18,540 bases of DNA from CAZUZD01 sp964624465 (lineage in GTDB: Bacteria; Planctomycetota; Planctomycetia; Isosphaerales; Isosphaeraceae), in NCBI GenBank assembly GCA_964624465.1, contig CAZUZD010000102.1:1-18540 (forward strand), in the 5' to 3' direction. Under the pieces are notes generated by a model that was not told the origin of the DNA, made no database searches, and saw only the letters and a program-made list of their open reading frames with translations. Of the stretch, positions 7,798 through 14,255 are shown piece by piece (the first letter of the stretch is position 1; each line of letters begins with the position of its first letter). The position numbers were made by a program, and so were the translations under genes.

Positions 7798-8679
7798 TCA
7801 AGGACGACCTCTGCCACCCGCACCCGAGCCTGTCACGATCCGCTCCGTGCTGACCGCCAGTTCGTCGATCCAGAGCGTCTGATCGTGCGGCACGCCGTCG
7901 TGGAAGTAGGGCAGCATCATGAACTGGTTAAACTTCATCTGCGGGAAGTCGGTCGAGCGGAACACCACGTCGGTGCGATCGATCACGAGCTTGCCATCCA
8001 CCCAGCCCCGCACCTCGCCGTCCGGGTTCGGTTTGTCACCGGCCAGGTCGAGGCTGTTCAGCTTGAACATCGCCTCGATGCAGTGCCACTTGCCGTCGTC
8101 AAACAGGACATCCCGGCTGTCGTAGAAGGTGCCGTTGTAGCCGCCCCGCAACGGCCCCTGGGTCAAGCCGTGGGGCGCATCCTTGTTCTGGATGTCCTGG
8201 GCCGCAAGCCGCAGTTTGCCGTTGACCGGCTCGACGTAGAGCGTCAGGTGGCTGGCGGCGGGGCCGTGGTACTTGCCGTTCTCGGTGGTCATGAATTGCA
8301 GCAGGTGGGGACCATACGGCTTGCCCGTCCACGACCAGTCCGGCGACAGCTTCAGGTAGAACCGCAGGTAGACGACCTCGGTGGGCTCGATAGCATGACG
8401 GACCCCTGAAGAGTCGGACGGCGTGAGCTTGGCCCTCGGGAAGTGGTACTGGATCGACTGCCGACCGACCGCCGCATCGTCGCTGAACGTGAAGCGGTCG
8501 TTGCCGTCGTACCAGCCCCGCGCCTTCAGGTTCGTGTCCTCGAAGCCCTCGCTGAACAGGACGCCTGATCCGGTCGCCCAATCGTCGGTGGAGATCGGGG
8601 GGTGGGCCAGGGCGTCGTCCGAAGTCACGGCGGCGAGAGCGACCAGGACGAGCCCCAGCATCGATGCCTGTCGAGTCAT
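7798..8679 (-). CDS. Secreted polysaccharide-lyase/concanavalin-fold protein
   Basis: The 293-residue protein starts at the ATG at 8679, which has GGAGG five to six bases upstream; the longer ORF start at 8727 has no such signal. A typical signal peptide occupies residues 1-25 (LGLVLVALAAVTSDDALA). The mature part is a heparin-lyase-I-like beta sandwich: FSEGFEDTNLKARGWYDG near 42-59, VYLRFYLKLSPDWSWTG near 103-119, a KWHCIEAMFKLNS strand, and WVDGKLVIDRTD. It shares this architecture with the protein at 4893-5987, and the two bracket the operon. It likely binds or cleaves an acidic polysaccharide outside the cell; catalysis is unproven. It is the first gene of the five-gene minus-strand cluster. 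Confidence 0.72.
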   Translation of the reverse strand: MTRQASMLGLVLVALAAVTSDDALAHPPISTDDWATGSGVLFSEGFEDTNLKARGWYDGNDRFTFSDDAAVGRQSIQYHFPRAKLTPSDSSGVRHAIEPTEVVYLRFYLKLSPDWSWTGKPYGPHLLQFMTTENGKYHGPAASHLTLYVEPVNGKLRLAAQDIQNKDAPHGLTQGPLRGGYNGTFYDSRDVLFDDGKWHCIEAMFKLNSLDLAGDKPNPDGEVRGWVDGKLVIDRTDVVFRSTDFPQMKFNQFMMLPYFHDGVPHDQTLWIDELAVSTERIVTGSGAGGRGRP

Positions 8680-9025
8680 GGCGACCTCCGCATGCGACCG
8701 GACTTCGGGAAGGTCATCGCCGACCATTGTCCCGCATTCTCGCCGACGATGCGACGCACCGGCATCTCCGTAGCTTCCGAACTCACCAGATTCGCCCTGC
8801 TCTTCTCCTCATTTCCTCGGCAAGCCTGGCTTGTCTGCCACGGCTTCGGGACTTCCCTTTCTGAAACCCGGCTGCCCCAACCGTCGGCACGTGACCGATG
8901 TCACGAACCCGGCAAGGCGACACGGTGTCTGCCCCGCAGATCGCCTCGGGACGAGCCGACGCTCATCGTGCGGACTGACCGCCACGGGGAGGTCGGAGTG
9001 CGCTCCGAACTCGGAGGTTTCCCCG
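8680..9025. other. Intergenic region between divergent transcription units
   Basis: About 345 bases separate the secreted lyase-fold gene (minus) from the small Trp-rich ORF and EF-Tu paralogue (plus), so promoters for both directions should lie here. Translations across it are unconvincing. The one clear motif is a 6-bp inverted repeat, CGTGAC-cgat-GTCACG, at 8890-8905, which could be an operator, but a repeat this short may occur by chance. No good sigma-70-type -35/-10 pair is obvious on either strand. Confidence 0.5.
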
Positions 9026-9154
9026 ATGAACGACGACTCTGGCCCAGGCGACATAGCCCCGGATGGCGAGGGCAGGCATACGGCCCCGCCGTGGCTTCGC
9101 CCCCCACTCTGGGCCCTGTGGCCTCCGACTCCCTGGTACCACCCGTGGTGGTAA
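9026..9154 (+). CDS. Small Trp/Pro-rich ORF, possible leader peptide
   Basis: The ORF encodes 42 residues, starting MNDDSGPGDIAP with a good GGAGG eight bases before the ATG. The second half is extraordinary: PPWLRPPLW, ALWPPTPW and YHPWW, giving six tryptophans in the last 21 residues alternating with prolines. It ends in TAA at 9152-9154, one base before an in-frame alternative ATG (9156) of the EF-Tu paralogue and 76 bases before its likelier GTG start. Such a sequence could be a small membrane-active or binding peptide, or a leader peptide whose translation (Trp codons, Pro-Pro stalling) controls the next gene. No family was recognised. The ribosome site and composition favour a real gene. 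Confidence 0.55.
   Translation: MNDDSGPGDIAPDGEGRHTAPPWLRPPLWALWPPTPWYHPWW
9137..9153 (+). promoter_or_regulatory. Inverted repeat at end of the Trp-rich ORF
   Basis: TACCACC (9137-9143) and GGTGGTA (9147-9153) are perfect reverse complements around a three-base loop, CGT. The hairpin overlaps the last Trp codons and the stop of the small ORF and lies just before the EF-Tu paralogue's possible ATG at 9156. It could couple translation of the small ORF to that of the next gene. A part in regulation is inference; the repeat itself is directly visible. Confidence 0.4.
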
Positions 9155-9230
9155 AATGATCGCTCACGATTGGTACGGAGGGGCCGAAACCCGAACGGTC
9201 ACCCGAGCGAGGCGACCGGGGGAATGTTCC

Positions 9231-10406
9231 GTGGAGAAGGTTCACGTCAATGTTGGCACTATCGGTCACATCGACCATGGCAAGACCACCCTCACCGCCG
9301 CCATCCTGGCCGTGCAGGCGATCAAGGGGCTCGCCCGGCTGAAGTCCTACAAGGACATCAGCAAGGGCGGCAAGGTCCGTGACGCCACCAAGACGGTCAC
9401 GATCACCGCCAGCCACGTTGAGTACGAGACGGACAGCCGGCACTATGCCCACATCGACTGCCCCGGACACGCCGATTCTGTGAAGAACATGATCACCGGG
9501 GCCGCCCAGATGGACGGGGCGGTGCTGCTGATCTCGGCGGCGGACGGCCCGATGCCGCAGACCAGGGAGCACATCCTCTTGGTCCGCCAGGTTGGTGTCT
9601 CCGACCTCGTGGTGTTTTTCAACAAGGTCGATCTCGTGGATGCCCCGAAGTCGATCGACCTCGTGGAGATGGAGGCCCGTGACCTGTTGGTGAGGCACGG
9701 CTTCGACGGCGAGCACACCCGGTTCGTGCGGGGCAATGCCCGTGCGGCGCTGGAGCGACCCGGCGACCCCGAGGCGAGCCGTTGCATCTCGGAGCTTCTC
9801 GCCGCCCTGGACACGTATATCCCGGACCCGAAGCGGGCGAACGATCGGCCGTTTCTCATGGCGATCGAGAACGTCTACACGATCGTCCGCCGGGGCACGG
9901 TGGCCACGGGCAAGGTCGAGCAGGGCGTGATCGAGCCGGGCGAGCGGGTGGAGATCCTCGGCCTAGACACATTTCGGGAGGCGGTCGTGATGGACGTTGA
10001 GCAGTTCAACCGGCCGCTTGACCGGGCCGTTGCCGGTCTGAACGTCGGCCTGCTGCTGCGTGGGGTCGGCAAGCACGAGATTCGCCGTGGACAGGTCGTG
10101 GCGGCACCGAGGTCGCTGTTGCCCCGGACCCGGTTCCGTGGCGAGGTGTCTGTGCTGGGCAAGGAGGAGGGCGGACGGCACACCCCTTTCTTCAGCGGCT
10201 ACAAGCCGCAGTTCTTCTTCCGCACGACCAGCGTCACCGGCGAGCTTTCTCTGCCCGAGGGCGTGGAGATGGTCATGCCGGGCGACCACACGCCGTTGGA
10301 CGTGAGCTTCGACAAGCCGGTTGCCCTGGAAGCCGGGAGCCGGTTCGCCATCCGTGAGGGCGGCCAGACGGTCGGCTCGGGTGTCGTGACCGAGGTGATC
10401 GACTGA
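9231..10406 (+). CDS. Divergent elongation factor Tu paralogue
   Basis: The protein of about 391 residues has all three EF-Tu domains: G1 GTIGHIDHGKTTLTAAI, G3 DCPGHADSVKNMITGAAQ, G4 FNKVD, domain II starting RRGTVATGKVEQGVIEPGE, and domain III with GGRHTPFFSGYKPQFFF and FAIREGGQTVGSGVV. The catalytic His of PGHAD is kept. It differs from normal EF-Tu at conserved places: switch I reads DATKTVTITASHVEYE instead of the usual RGITI context, the Tyr after PGHAD is Ser, and the G5 GSAL is GNAR. It is therefore a specialised second copy rather than the housekeeping tuf. The GTG at 9231, after GGGGGA, puts the N-terminus at the usual place before HVNVGTIGH; the ATG at 9156 would add 25 residues. 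It may work with aminoacyl-tRNA under special conditions or give resistance to an EF-Tu inhibitor. Confidence 0.9.
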   Translation: MEKVHVNVGTIGHIDHGKTTLTAAILAVQAIKGLARLKSYKDISKGGKVRDATKTVTITASHVEYETDSRHYAHIDCPGHADSVKNMITGAAQMDGAVLLISAADGPMPQTREHILLVRQVGVSDLVVFFNKVDLVDAPKSIDLVEMEARDLLVRHGFDGEHTRFVRGNARAALERPGDPEASRCISELLAALDTYIPDPKRANDRPFLMAIENVYTIVRRGTVATGKVEQGVIEPGERVEILGLDTFREAVVMDVEQFNRPLDRAVAGLNVGLLLRGVGKHEIRRGQVVAAPRSLLPRTRFRGEVSVLGKEEGGRHTPFFSGYKPQFFFRTTSVTGELSLPEGVEMVMPGDHTPLDVSFDKPVALEAGSRFAIREGGQTVGSGVVTEVID

Positions 10407-10411
10407 CGAAG

Positions 10412-10444
10412 GACGCCCCCGGTGGCCTCGCTGCCGGGGGCGTC
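10412..10444 (+). terminator. Hairpin downstream of the EF-Tu paralogue
   Basis: Six bases after the stop, GACGCCCCCGG (10412-10422) and CCGGGGGCGTC (10434-10444) form a perfect 11-bp GC-rich stem with an 11-base loop. There is no T-run after it, so it is not a classical intrinsic terminator, but in GC-rich bacteria such stems often end transcripts or protect 3' ends. It separates this gene from the convergent membrane-protein gene that ends at 10465. Confidence 0.75.
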
Positions 10445-10464
10445 TGCATGCACCGTCTCGGTCG

Positions 10465-10878
10465 TCATTCTGCTTCTCGTCTCGCCGACCAGACCAGCCC
10501 GACGCCGAGCACCGTCATCGCCACGAAAGCCAAAGGGGCATAATACGGCGACCCGAACCAGTACATGTGGTACGAGTTGTTCCCCTCGGAGATGCCCACC
10601 ATCATCACGAGGGCCAGCAGCGCCCATCGCTCACCACGCCGGATCGGGCCGTGGACGAGGACGAGGGCCGTCGCCCCGATGGCGAGCAGGCAGCCGCCCA
10701 GAGCACGCAGGAGCCCGAGGTCCAGGGCGGCGAACCTGGGGGGCATGGTCGCTGGCGTGACGCCCAGGTACTCCAGGTGGCTCGCAGGCACGGACGGGAC
10801 GAACAGATCGTACATCGACCCGGCGATCACCAGGCTGCCAGCGAGGTAGAGCAGGCCCAGCCCAAACTTTCGCCTCAT
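10465..10878 (-). CDS. Small integral membrane protein of unknown function
   Basis: The 137-residue protein starts MRRKFGLGLLYLAG; the ATG at 10878 follows GGGAGG closely, whereas the in-frame start at 10902 has no such signal. Four hydrophobic segments can be seen, about residues 5-25, 52-74, 82-98 and 111-129, with a periplasmic loop after the first (PSVPASHLEYLGVTPATMPP) and a polar stretch SEGNNSYHMYW between the third and fourth. The pattern is that of small four-helix membrane proteins with no assigned function; no family was recognised. It lies 35 bases downstream of the glycosyltransferase gene on the same strand and may be co-transcribed with it. Confidence 0.75.
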   Translation of the reverse strand: MRRKFGLGLLYLAGSLVIAGSMYDLFVPSVPASHLEYLGVTPATMPPRFAALDLGLLRALGGCLLAIGATALVLVHGPIRRGERWALLALVMMVGISEGNNSYHMYWFGSPYYAPLAFVAMTVLGVGLVWSARREAE

Positions 10879-10913
10879 CGACCCTCCCTTCCTCGTCGTC
10901 ATCGTGCCTGCTG

Positions 10914-12215
10914 TCAGCGGGACGTGGGGCTGCTGGCCGATGTCTCGCAGCGTGGGCGACCGATGATCCCCACCAGAATCTCGACTGCCCGAGCCACCCC
11001 GTCTTCTTCCCGGATCTTACAACCCAGTTCCGAAGTCCTCTGCCTCATGGCGTCATCTTCGATCACGGCCCGGATCGCTGAGGACAGGTTCTCAATCGTC
11101 AGCCGCTTCCGGGGGATCGGTTGCGCCCCGAGGCCACGGGAGGCGAGCAGCCAGCCCCAGAACGGCTGGTCGGCCCCGAATGGCACGATCACCGAGGGGA
11201 CGCCCGCCCGCAGGCTCGCCCCGGTCGTCCCCGCACCCCCGTGGTGGACGCACAAAGCCGTCCGAGGGAACAGCCAGTCATGCGGCACCGAGTCCACGGT
11301 GAACGCCCAGTCGGGCTGGGTCGGCCCGCCGACGCCGCCCCATCCCGAGAGGAGGACCACACGTCGGCCCGCCCGCTCGACGGCATCGAGCACCAGCCGG
11401 GTCATTACCTCCGCATCCCGGAGGCTCATGCTGCCGAAGCCCACGGCGATGGGCGGCTCCCCGGCGTCGAGGAACTCCACCAGATCAGCCGGGGGCGTCC
11501 ACACCTCCTCGTGGTCCAGGAACCAGTAGCCCGTGATCTGGACCCCCGAGGGCCAATCCGAGGGCCGGGGCAGCAGGTGCGGGCTGTACCCGTGGAGCAC
11601 GAGGTCACCATCCCGCCGGGGTATGCCGATGCTGCCCCAGAACGGTGCGGGACCGAGGCCGAGCACCTCTTTGCGTGCGGCGTTGATCGGCCCCCGGAGG
11701 GGCTGCCAGAAGACCTGGCGGCTCCAGCGGTGCGACAGCCGGTCCAGCCACCGGCTCCGGCCCCGGAGCCGATCCGACATCAGCAGCCCCGAGTAGGCCC
11801 CGGTCGGCGTCACCGGCTGGAGGTGCGCCTGCACGAACGGCACATCCAACGCCTCGGCGATCCCCTGGCCGGTCATCATGCCGCCAAAGCCGCCGAGGAT
11901 CAGGTTGGCACCCCGGCACGCCTCCAGGGCATCGTGGGTCCAGTCCCGGATCGATTCGGTGAGTAGCCGCACCATGAGCCGATGCGAGGCGAGAAACCCC
12001 CGCTCAAACTGCTCGGCGTACTCAGAGTTCTGGAGGACGGCCTGCACGTCGCCCCGCATGCCCCGGAACTCCAGCCCCCTCGATGACACGAATCCGGCGT
12101 AGTTCTCCGGTGCGACGACGACGGCCTCGTGGCCCGCCGCCCTGAGCCCCAGGCCGAGGGCGACGTAAGGCTGGATGCCGCCCCGGGTGTCGTTGCAGAT
12201 CAGAGCCACCCTCAT
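10914..12215 (-). CDS. GT1-type UDP-glycosyltransferase (sterol/macrolide glycosyltransferase-like)
   Basis: The 433-residue protein has the two-Rossmann (GT-B) layout of the GT1 family. The N-terminal acceptor domain begins MRVALICNDTRGGIQPYVAL (residues 1-20), where the TRG(D)xQP motif is typical of UGT80/Atg26-like and macrolide transferases. The C-terminal donor domain carries VGFGSMS near 258-264, PHDWLFPRTALCVHHGGAGT at 311-330, and DQPFW at 349-353, the nucleotide-sugar binding signature. Substrates in this group are hydrophobic: sterols, hopanoid-like lipids, macrolides or other secondary metabolites. The start at 12215 overlaps the tetR stop as ATGA, so translation is coupled. The ORF extends in the same frame to 12914, but that is a shadow of tetR. 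Confidence 0.88.
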   Translation of the reverse strand: MRVALICNDTRGGIQPYVALGLGLRAAGHEAVVVAPENYAGFVSSRGLEFRGMRGDVQAVLQNSEYAEQFERGFLASHRLMVRLLTESIRDWTHDALEACRGANLILGGFGGMMTGQGIAEALDVPFVQAHLQPVTPTGAYSGLLMSDRLRGRSRWLDRLSHRWSRQVFWQPLRGPINAARKEVLGLGPAPFWGSIGIPRRDGDLVLHGYSPHLLPRPSDWPSGVQITGYWFLDHEEVWTPPADLVEFLDAGEPPIAVGFGSMSLRDAEVMTRLVLDAVERAGRRVVLLSGWGGVGGPTQPDWAFTVDSVPHDWLFPRTALCVHHGGAGTTGASLRAGVPSVIVPFGADQPFWGWLLASRGLGAQPIPRKRLTIENLSSAIRAVIEDDAMRQRTSELGCKIREEDGVARAVEILVGIIGRPRCETSASSPTSR

Positions 12216-12871
12216 CGCTTGCCTCCCCTGGGACGACGTGGCGGGACCGTGGGGGCATAAGCCCGGAGGAACAGGTCCACGACCCTGGCGATCCGACCCT
12301 GGTCCGGCCGGTAGGACGCAGCGCCGCAGAGTTGGTTCCGCAGGACCGGCTCGCCCAACAGGATGCCGAAGTAGAAGCTGGCCGCCTCGTCGGCATCCGG
12401 TACGCTGAGGACGCCCAGGGCTTCCAGCTTGCGGAAGAGATCGGCCAGTCGCAGGTGGACCCGGCCCGGTCCGGCATCGTAGAAGAGCCGCCCGAGTTCG
12501 GGGTTGCGCCGGACCTCGGGCGAGATCATCCGGTCCCAGGCCATGATCTCGGGCGATGCCGCCACCCCGGCCATCAACTCGGCGGCACGCACCAAATCGG
12601 CACGGGCATCCCCCGTGGCAGAGAATTCCAGCGGGGCGAGGAGCTTGGACGACTCCTCTCGCACGACCGCCTCGAGGATCGCCTCCTTGTGCGGGAAGTA
12701 CGCATAGACCGTGGCCTTCGAGACGCCTGAACGTCGGGTGACGGCATCGACGCTCGTGCTGGCGAAGCCGTGCTCCAGGAACAACGACCGGGCTGCGGCG
12801 AGGATGACATCTCTCTTCGAACTCGAAGGGGAATTCGGCGGAGGACCTGGTTCGCTGCCCTGCCTGGCCAT
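12212..12871 (-). CDS. TetR-family transcriptional regulator
   Basis: The 219-residue protein has a disordered basic N-terminus, then the TetR HTH at about residues 19-69: KRDVILAAARSLFLEHGF, TSVDAVTRRSGVSKATVYAY and FPHKEAILEAVV. The remaining two thirds is helical and should bind the effector; it resembles the AefR-like C-terminal type (PEVRRNPELGRLFYDAGPGR). It has an AGGAG seven bases before the ATG. The stop overlaps the glycosyltransferase start by four bases, so repressor and enzyme are made together. The perfect palindrome at 12923-12937, 52 bases upstream, is the likely operator and would allow self-repression and possibly control of the divergent PTH2 gene. Confidence 0.9.
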   Translation of the reverse strand: MARQGSEPGPPPNSPSSSKRDVILAAARSLFLEHGFASTSVDAVTRRSGVSKATVYAYFPHKEAILEAVVREESSKLLAPLEFSATGDARADLVRAAELMAGVAASPEIMAWDRMISPEVRRNPELGRLFYDAGPGRVHLRLADLFRKLEALGVLSVPDADEAASFYFGILLGEPVLRNQLCGAASYRPDQGRIARVVDLFLRAYAPTVPPRRPRGGKR

Positions 12872-12922
12872 CTGGCACTCCTGGGTGCGCCGCTTGAACC
12901 GATTCGACCTGCATTCTAGTGA

Positions 12923-12937
12923 ACTGAACGGTTCAGT
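12923..12937. promoter_or_regulatory. Palindromic operator candidate for the TetR regulator
   Basis: ACTGAAC-G-GTTCAGT is a perfect 7+1+7 inverted repeat in the 155-base gap between divergent tetR and PTH2. It sits in a wider, partly symmetrical context: CTAG occurs on both sides (12916-12919 and 12938-12941), and GAAC is repeated. Size, symmetry and place fit TetR-family operators. On the minus strand TAGAAT lies immediately beyond it (complement of 12913-12918) as a possible -10, so binding would block tetR transcription; no convincing -35 was found. Confidence 0.7.
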
Positions 12938-13026
12938 CTAGTCGTGTCGTTCGATTTTTCGGGCGAGCCCCGTGGCCCGTTCCGGTGTCATGGGATCTGC
13001 CGGGACGGCAGAAGGGGGGAGGCCAG

Positions 13027-13413
13027 ATGGAGGTGACCGAACGGGCATCACCGAAGCAGGTGATCGTGATGCGGCGGGACCTGGGCATGCGCCGGGGCAA
13101 GGAGATCGCCCAGGGTGCCCACGCCAGCATGATCTGGCTTGCCCTTCGCATTCGTCAGCCAGGCTGCACCTTCAGCGAAGCCGAGCGAGCCTGGCTCGAC
13201 GGGGCGTTCACCAAGGTCTGCGTCCGGGTCGATTCGGAGGAAGAGTTGCTGGCGATCGTGCAGCAGGCCCATGAGGCGGGTGTCCTGGTCCAGCTCTGCG
13301 TCGATGCGGGCCGGACCGAGTTCCACGGGGTGCCGACGCCGACCTGCTGCGCCGTAGGCCCTGACTTCCCCGACCGCATCGACCCGATCACCGGGCACCT
13401 GAGACTGTTATGA
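13027..13413 (+). CDS. Peptidyl-tRNA hydrolase 2 (PTH2 family)
   Basis: The 128-residue protein starts MEVTERASPK after a GGGGGAGG run four bases upstream; the longer in-frame start at 12985 adds residues unlike the family. The PTH2 N-terminal motif is complete: KQVIVMRRDLGMRRGKEIAQ at residues 10-29 and then AHA, including the conserved Lys10. The C-terminal half holds LVQLCVDAGRTEFHGVP and TPTCCAVGPD, where the remaining active-site Asp and Thr positions are expected. PTH2 releases tRNA from peptidyl-tRNA that drops off ribosomes; it is the archaeal and eukaryotic type and only patchily present in bacteria, which normally use PTH1. It is transcribed away from tetR across the palindrome. A truncated paralogue lies at 4495-4794. 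Confidence 0.88.
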   Translation: MEVTERASPKQVIVMRRDLGMRRGKEIAQGAHASMIWLALRIRQPGCTFSEAERAWLDGAFTKVCVRVDSEEELLAIVQQAHEAGVLVQLCVDAGRTEFHGVPTPTCCAVGPDFPDRIDPITGHLRLL

Positions 13414-13614
13414 CGGAGACCCACTCGTCGCACCCGCTTCGCCCCGAGGTGATCCCAGGAACTCGAACCCCGCCTGCGCCGGTGCGTCGTCGAGCAGCCC
13501 GAGTTCCCGGTGGATCGTGGCGTGGGTCTGGTCCTCGGCAGGCACCACCTTGGCCTCAACCCACGCCTCCCTGAGCCTCGCCGCCAGCCCGTCCGACTGG
13601 GCCTCAACGATCAT
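13408..13614 (-). CDS. Small hypothetical protein convergent with PTH2
   Basis: The 68-residue ORF begins MIVEAQSDGLAARLREAW at the ATG at 13614, with GAGGTG about six bases upstream, and ends in a TAA that overlaps the PTH2 end by six bases tail to tail. The first 50 residues look like real protein (KVVPAEDQTHATIHRELG), with G/C at most third codon positions. The last part is low complexity. No domain was recognised. In frame just upstream lie the codons RRKSPGTDSEVES from the IS66 remnant, so the ORF may have been cut off by, or fused to, the insertion element. Confidence 0.45.
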   Translation of the reverse strand: MIVEAQSDGLAARLREAWVEAKVVPAEDQTHATIHRELGLLDDAPAQAGFEFLGSPRGEAGATSGSPS

Positions 13615-13850
13615 ACTTTCCACCTCGCTGTCCGTGCCAGGGCTCTTCCGGCGTCAGACGATGCCGCGTTGTTGTCGGGTGGCACCCCTCGCGACGGTCG
13701 CGAACGTCCACAGGAACCGCTCGACTCCCAGCAGCCGGCGGCAGACCATCGCCGTCCGCCGACAGCCGCCCCCCTTCCGCCAGCAGCGTGCGCACCACCG
13801 GCCGCAACCTGGCGACATTGCCTCGCAGCGTGCGCCGGCGGCTCCACCCG
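13615..13850 (-). pseudogene. IS66-family transposase remnant with several frameshifts
   Basis: Reading the minus strand in three frames in turn recovers the C-terminal pattern of IS66 transposases: ARLRPVVRTLLAEGGRLS, then CRRLLGVERFLWTFATVA, then GVPPDNNAA, then RRKSPGTDSEVES. In intact IS66 proteins these correspond to the block before a WTF..VEGV..TNNAAERALR stretch and the following GTDS segment. At least two frame changes are needed (near 13745 and near 13680) and part of AERALR is lost. Similarity stops abruptly at about 13615. The element is dead; no terminal repeats were identified. Confidence 0.7.
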
Positions 13851-13875
13851 AGGCCCGGTCGCCGCCACCAGTTGA

Positions 13876-14172
13876 AGCTCCTACCGGACCCTGGTTGGTA
13901 TTCCGGAAGAGCCCCTCTTACTCTCCCAGTTCCAAATCGAGGCCGACTCGTCCTTCGAGCGGGTCGAGCGGCTGGAATCTGCCTGGGGCCGCGCCCATAC
14001 TGCCCTCGAGCTGTTCGGCCCGGACGGCCTGCTCAACAACCGCACGCGTACTGCCGCCAAGATCGGCGTGGCGCGAGCCGAGCTGACCGGCCTGGACGGG
14101 GCTAGGGTTCGCAACTCCTGGGTTTCGTCCCAGGTCTCTCTCCGAATACCAAGTGCGCCTTCGATTACATAG
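13876..14172 (+). pseudogene. Start-less coding remnant, probably from a mobile element
   Basis: Between a TGA at 13873-13875 and a TAG at 14170-14172 a 98-codon frame stays open. It translates to natural-looking helical protein: SSYRTLVGIPEEPLLLSQ, FQIEADSSFERVERLESAWG, RAHTALELFGPDGLLNNR and AKIGVARAELTGLDGARVRN, before losing sense near the end. There is no suitable start codon or ribosome site at its beginning. The position beside the IS66 remnant suggests part of a second transposase or passenger gene; I could not name the family. Confidence 0.45.
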
Positions 14173-14255
14173 TCCTTCTCTTCCTCGCCACAGGTGGACG
14201 GCTCAGAGGTCGGAGCCCTTCACCCGTGGCGGATGCGTCCCCCAGAGGTGCCGGT

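Noticed and set aside
8831..9025. 107-residue version of the Trp-rich ORF
   Set aside because: Upstream residues are not protein-like, whereas the ATG at 9026 has a good ribosome site, so only the last 42 codons were kept.
9132..9157. TAAAAT at 9152-9157 as a -10 box for the EF-Tu paralogue
   Set aside because: No acceptable -35 hexamer is found at 16-18 bases upstream, and the bases are explained by the stop codon of the small ORF.
12216..12914. N-terminal extension of the glycosyltransferase to a 666-residue protein
   Set aside because: This part lies over tetR in another frame and reads as Arg/Gly/Pro-rich nonsense; the natural start is the ATG at 12215 that overlaps the tetR stop.
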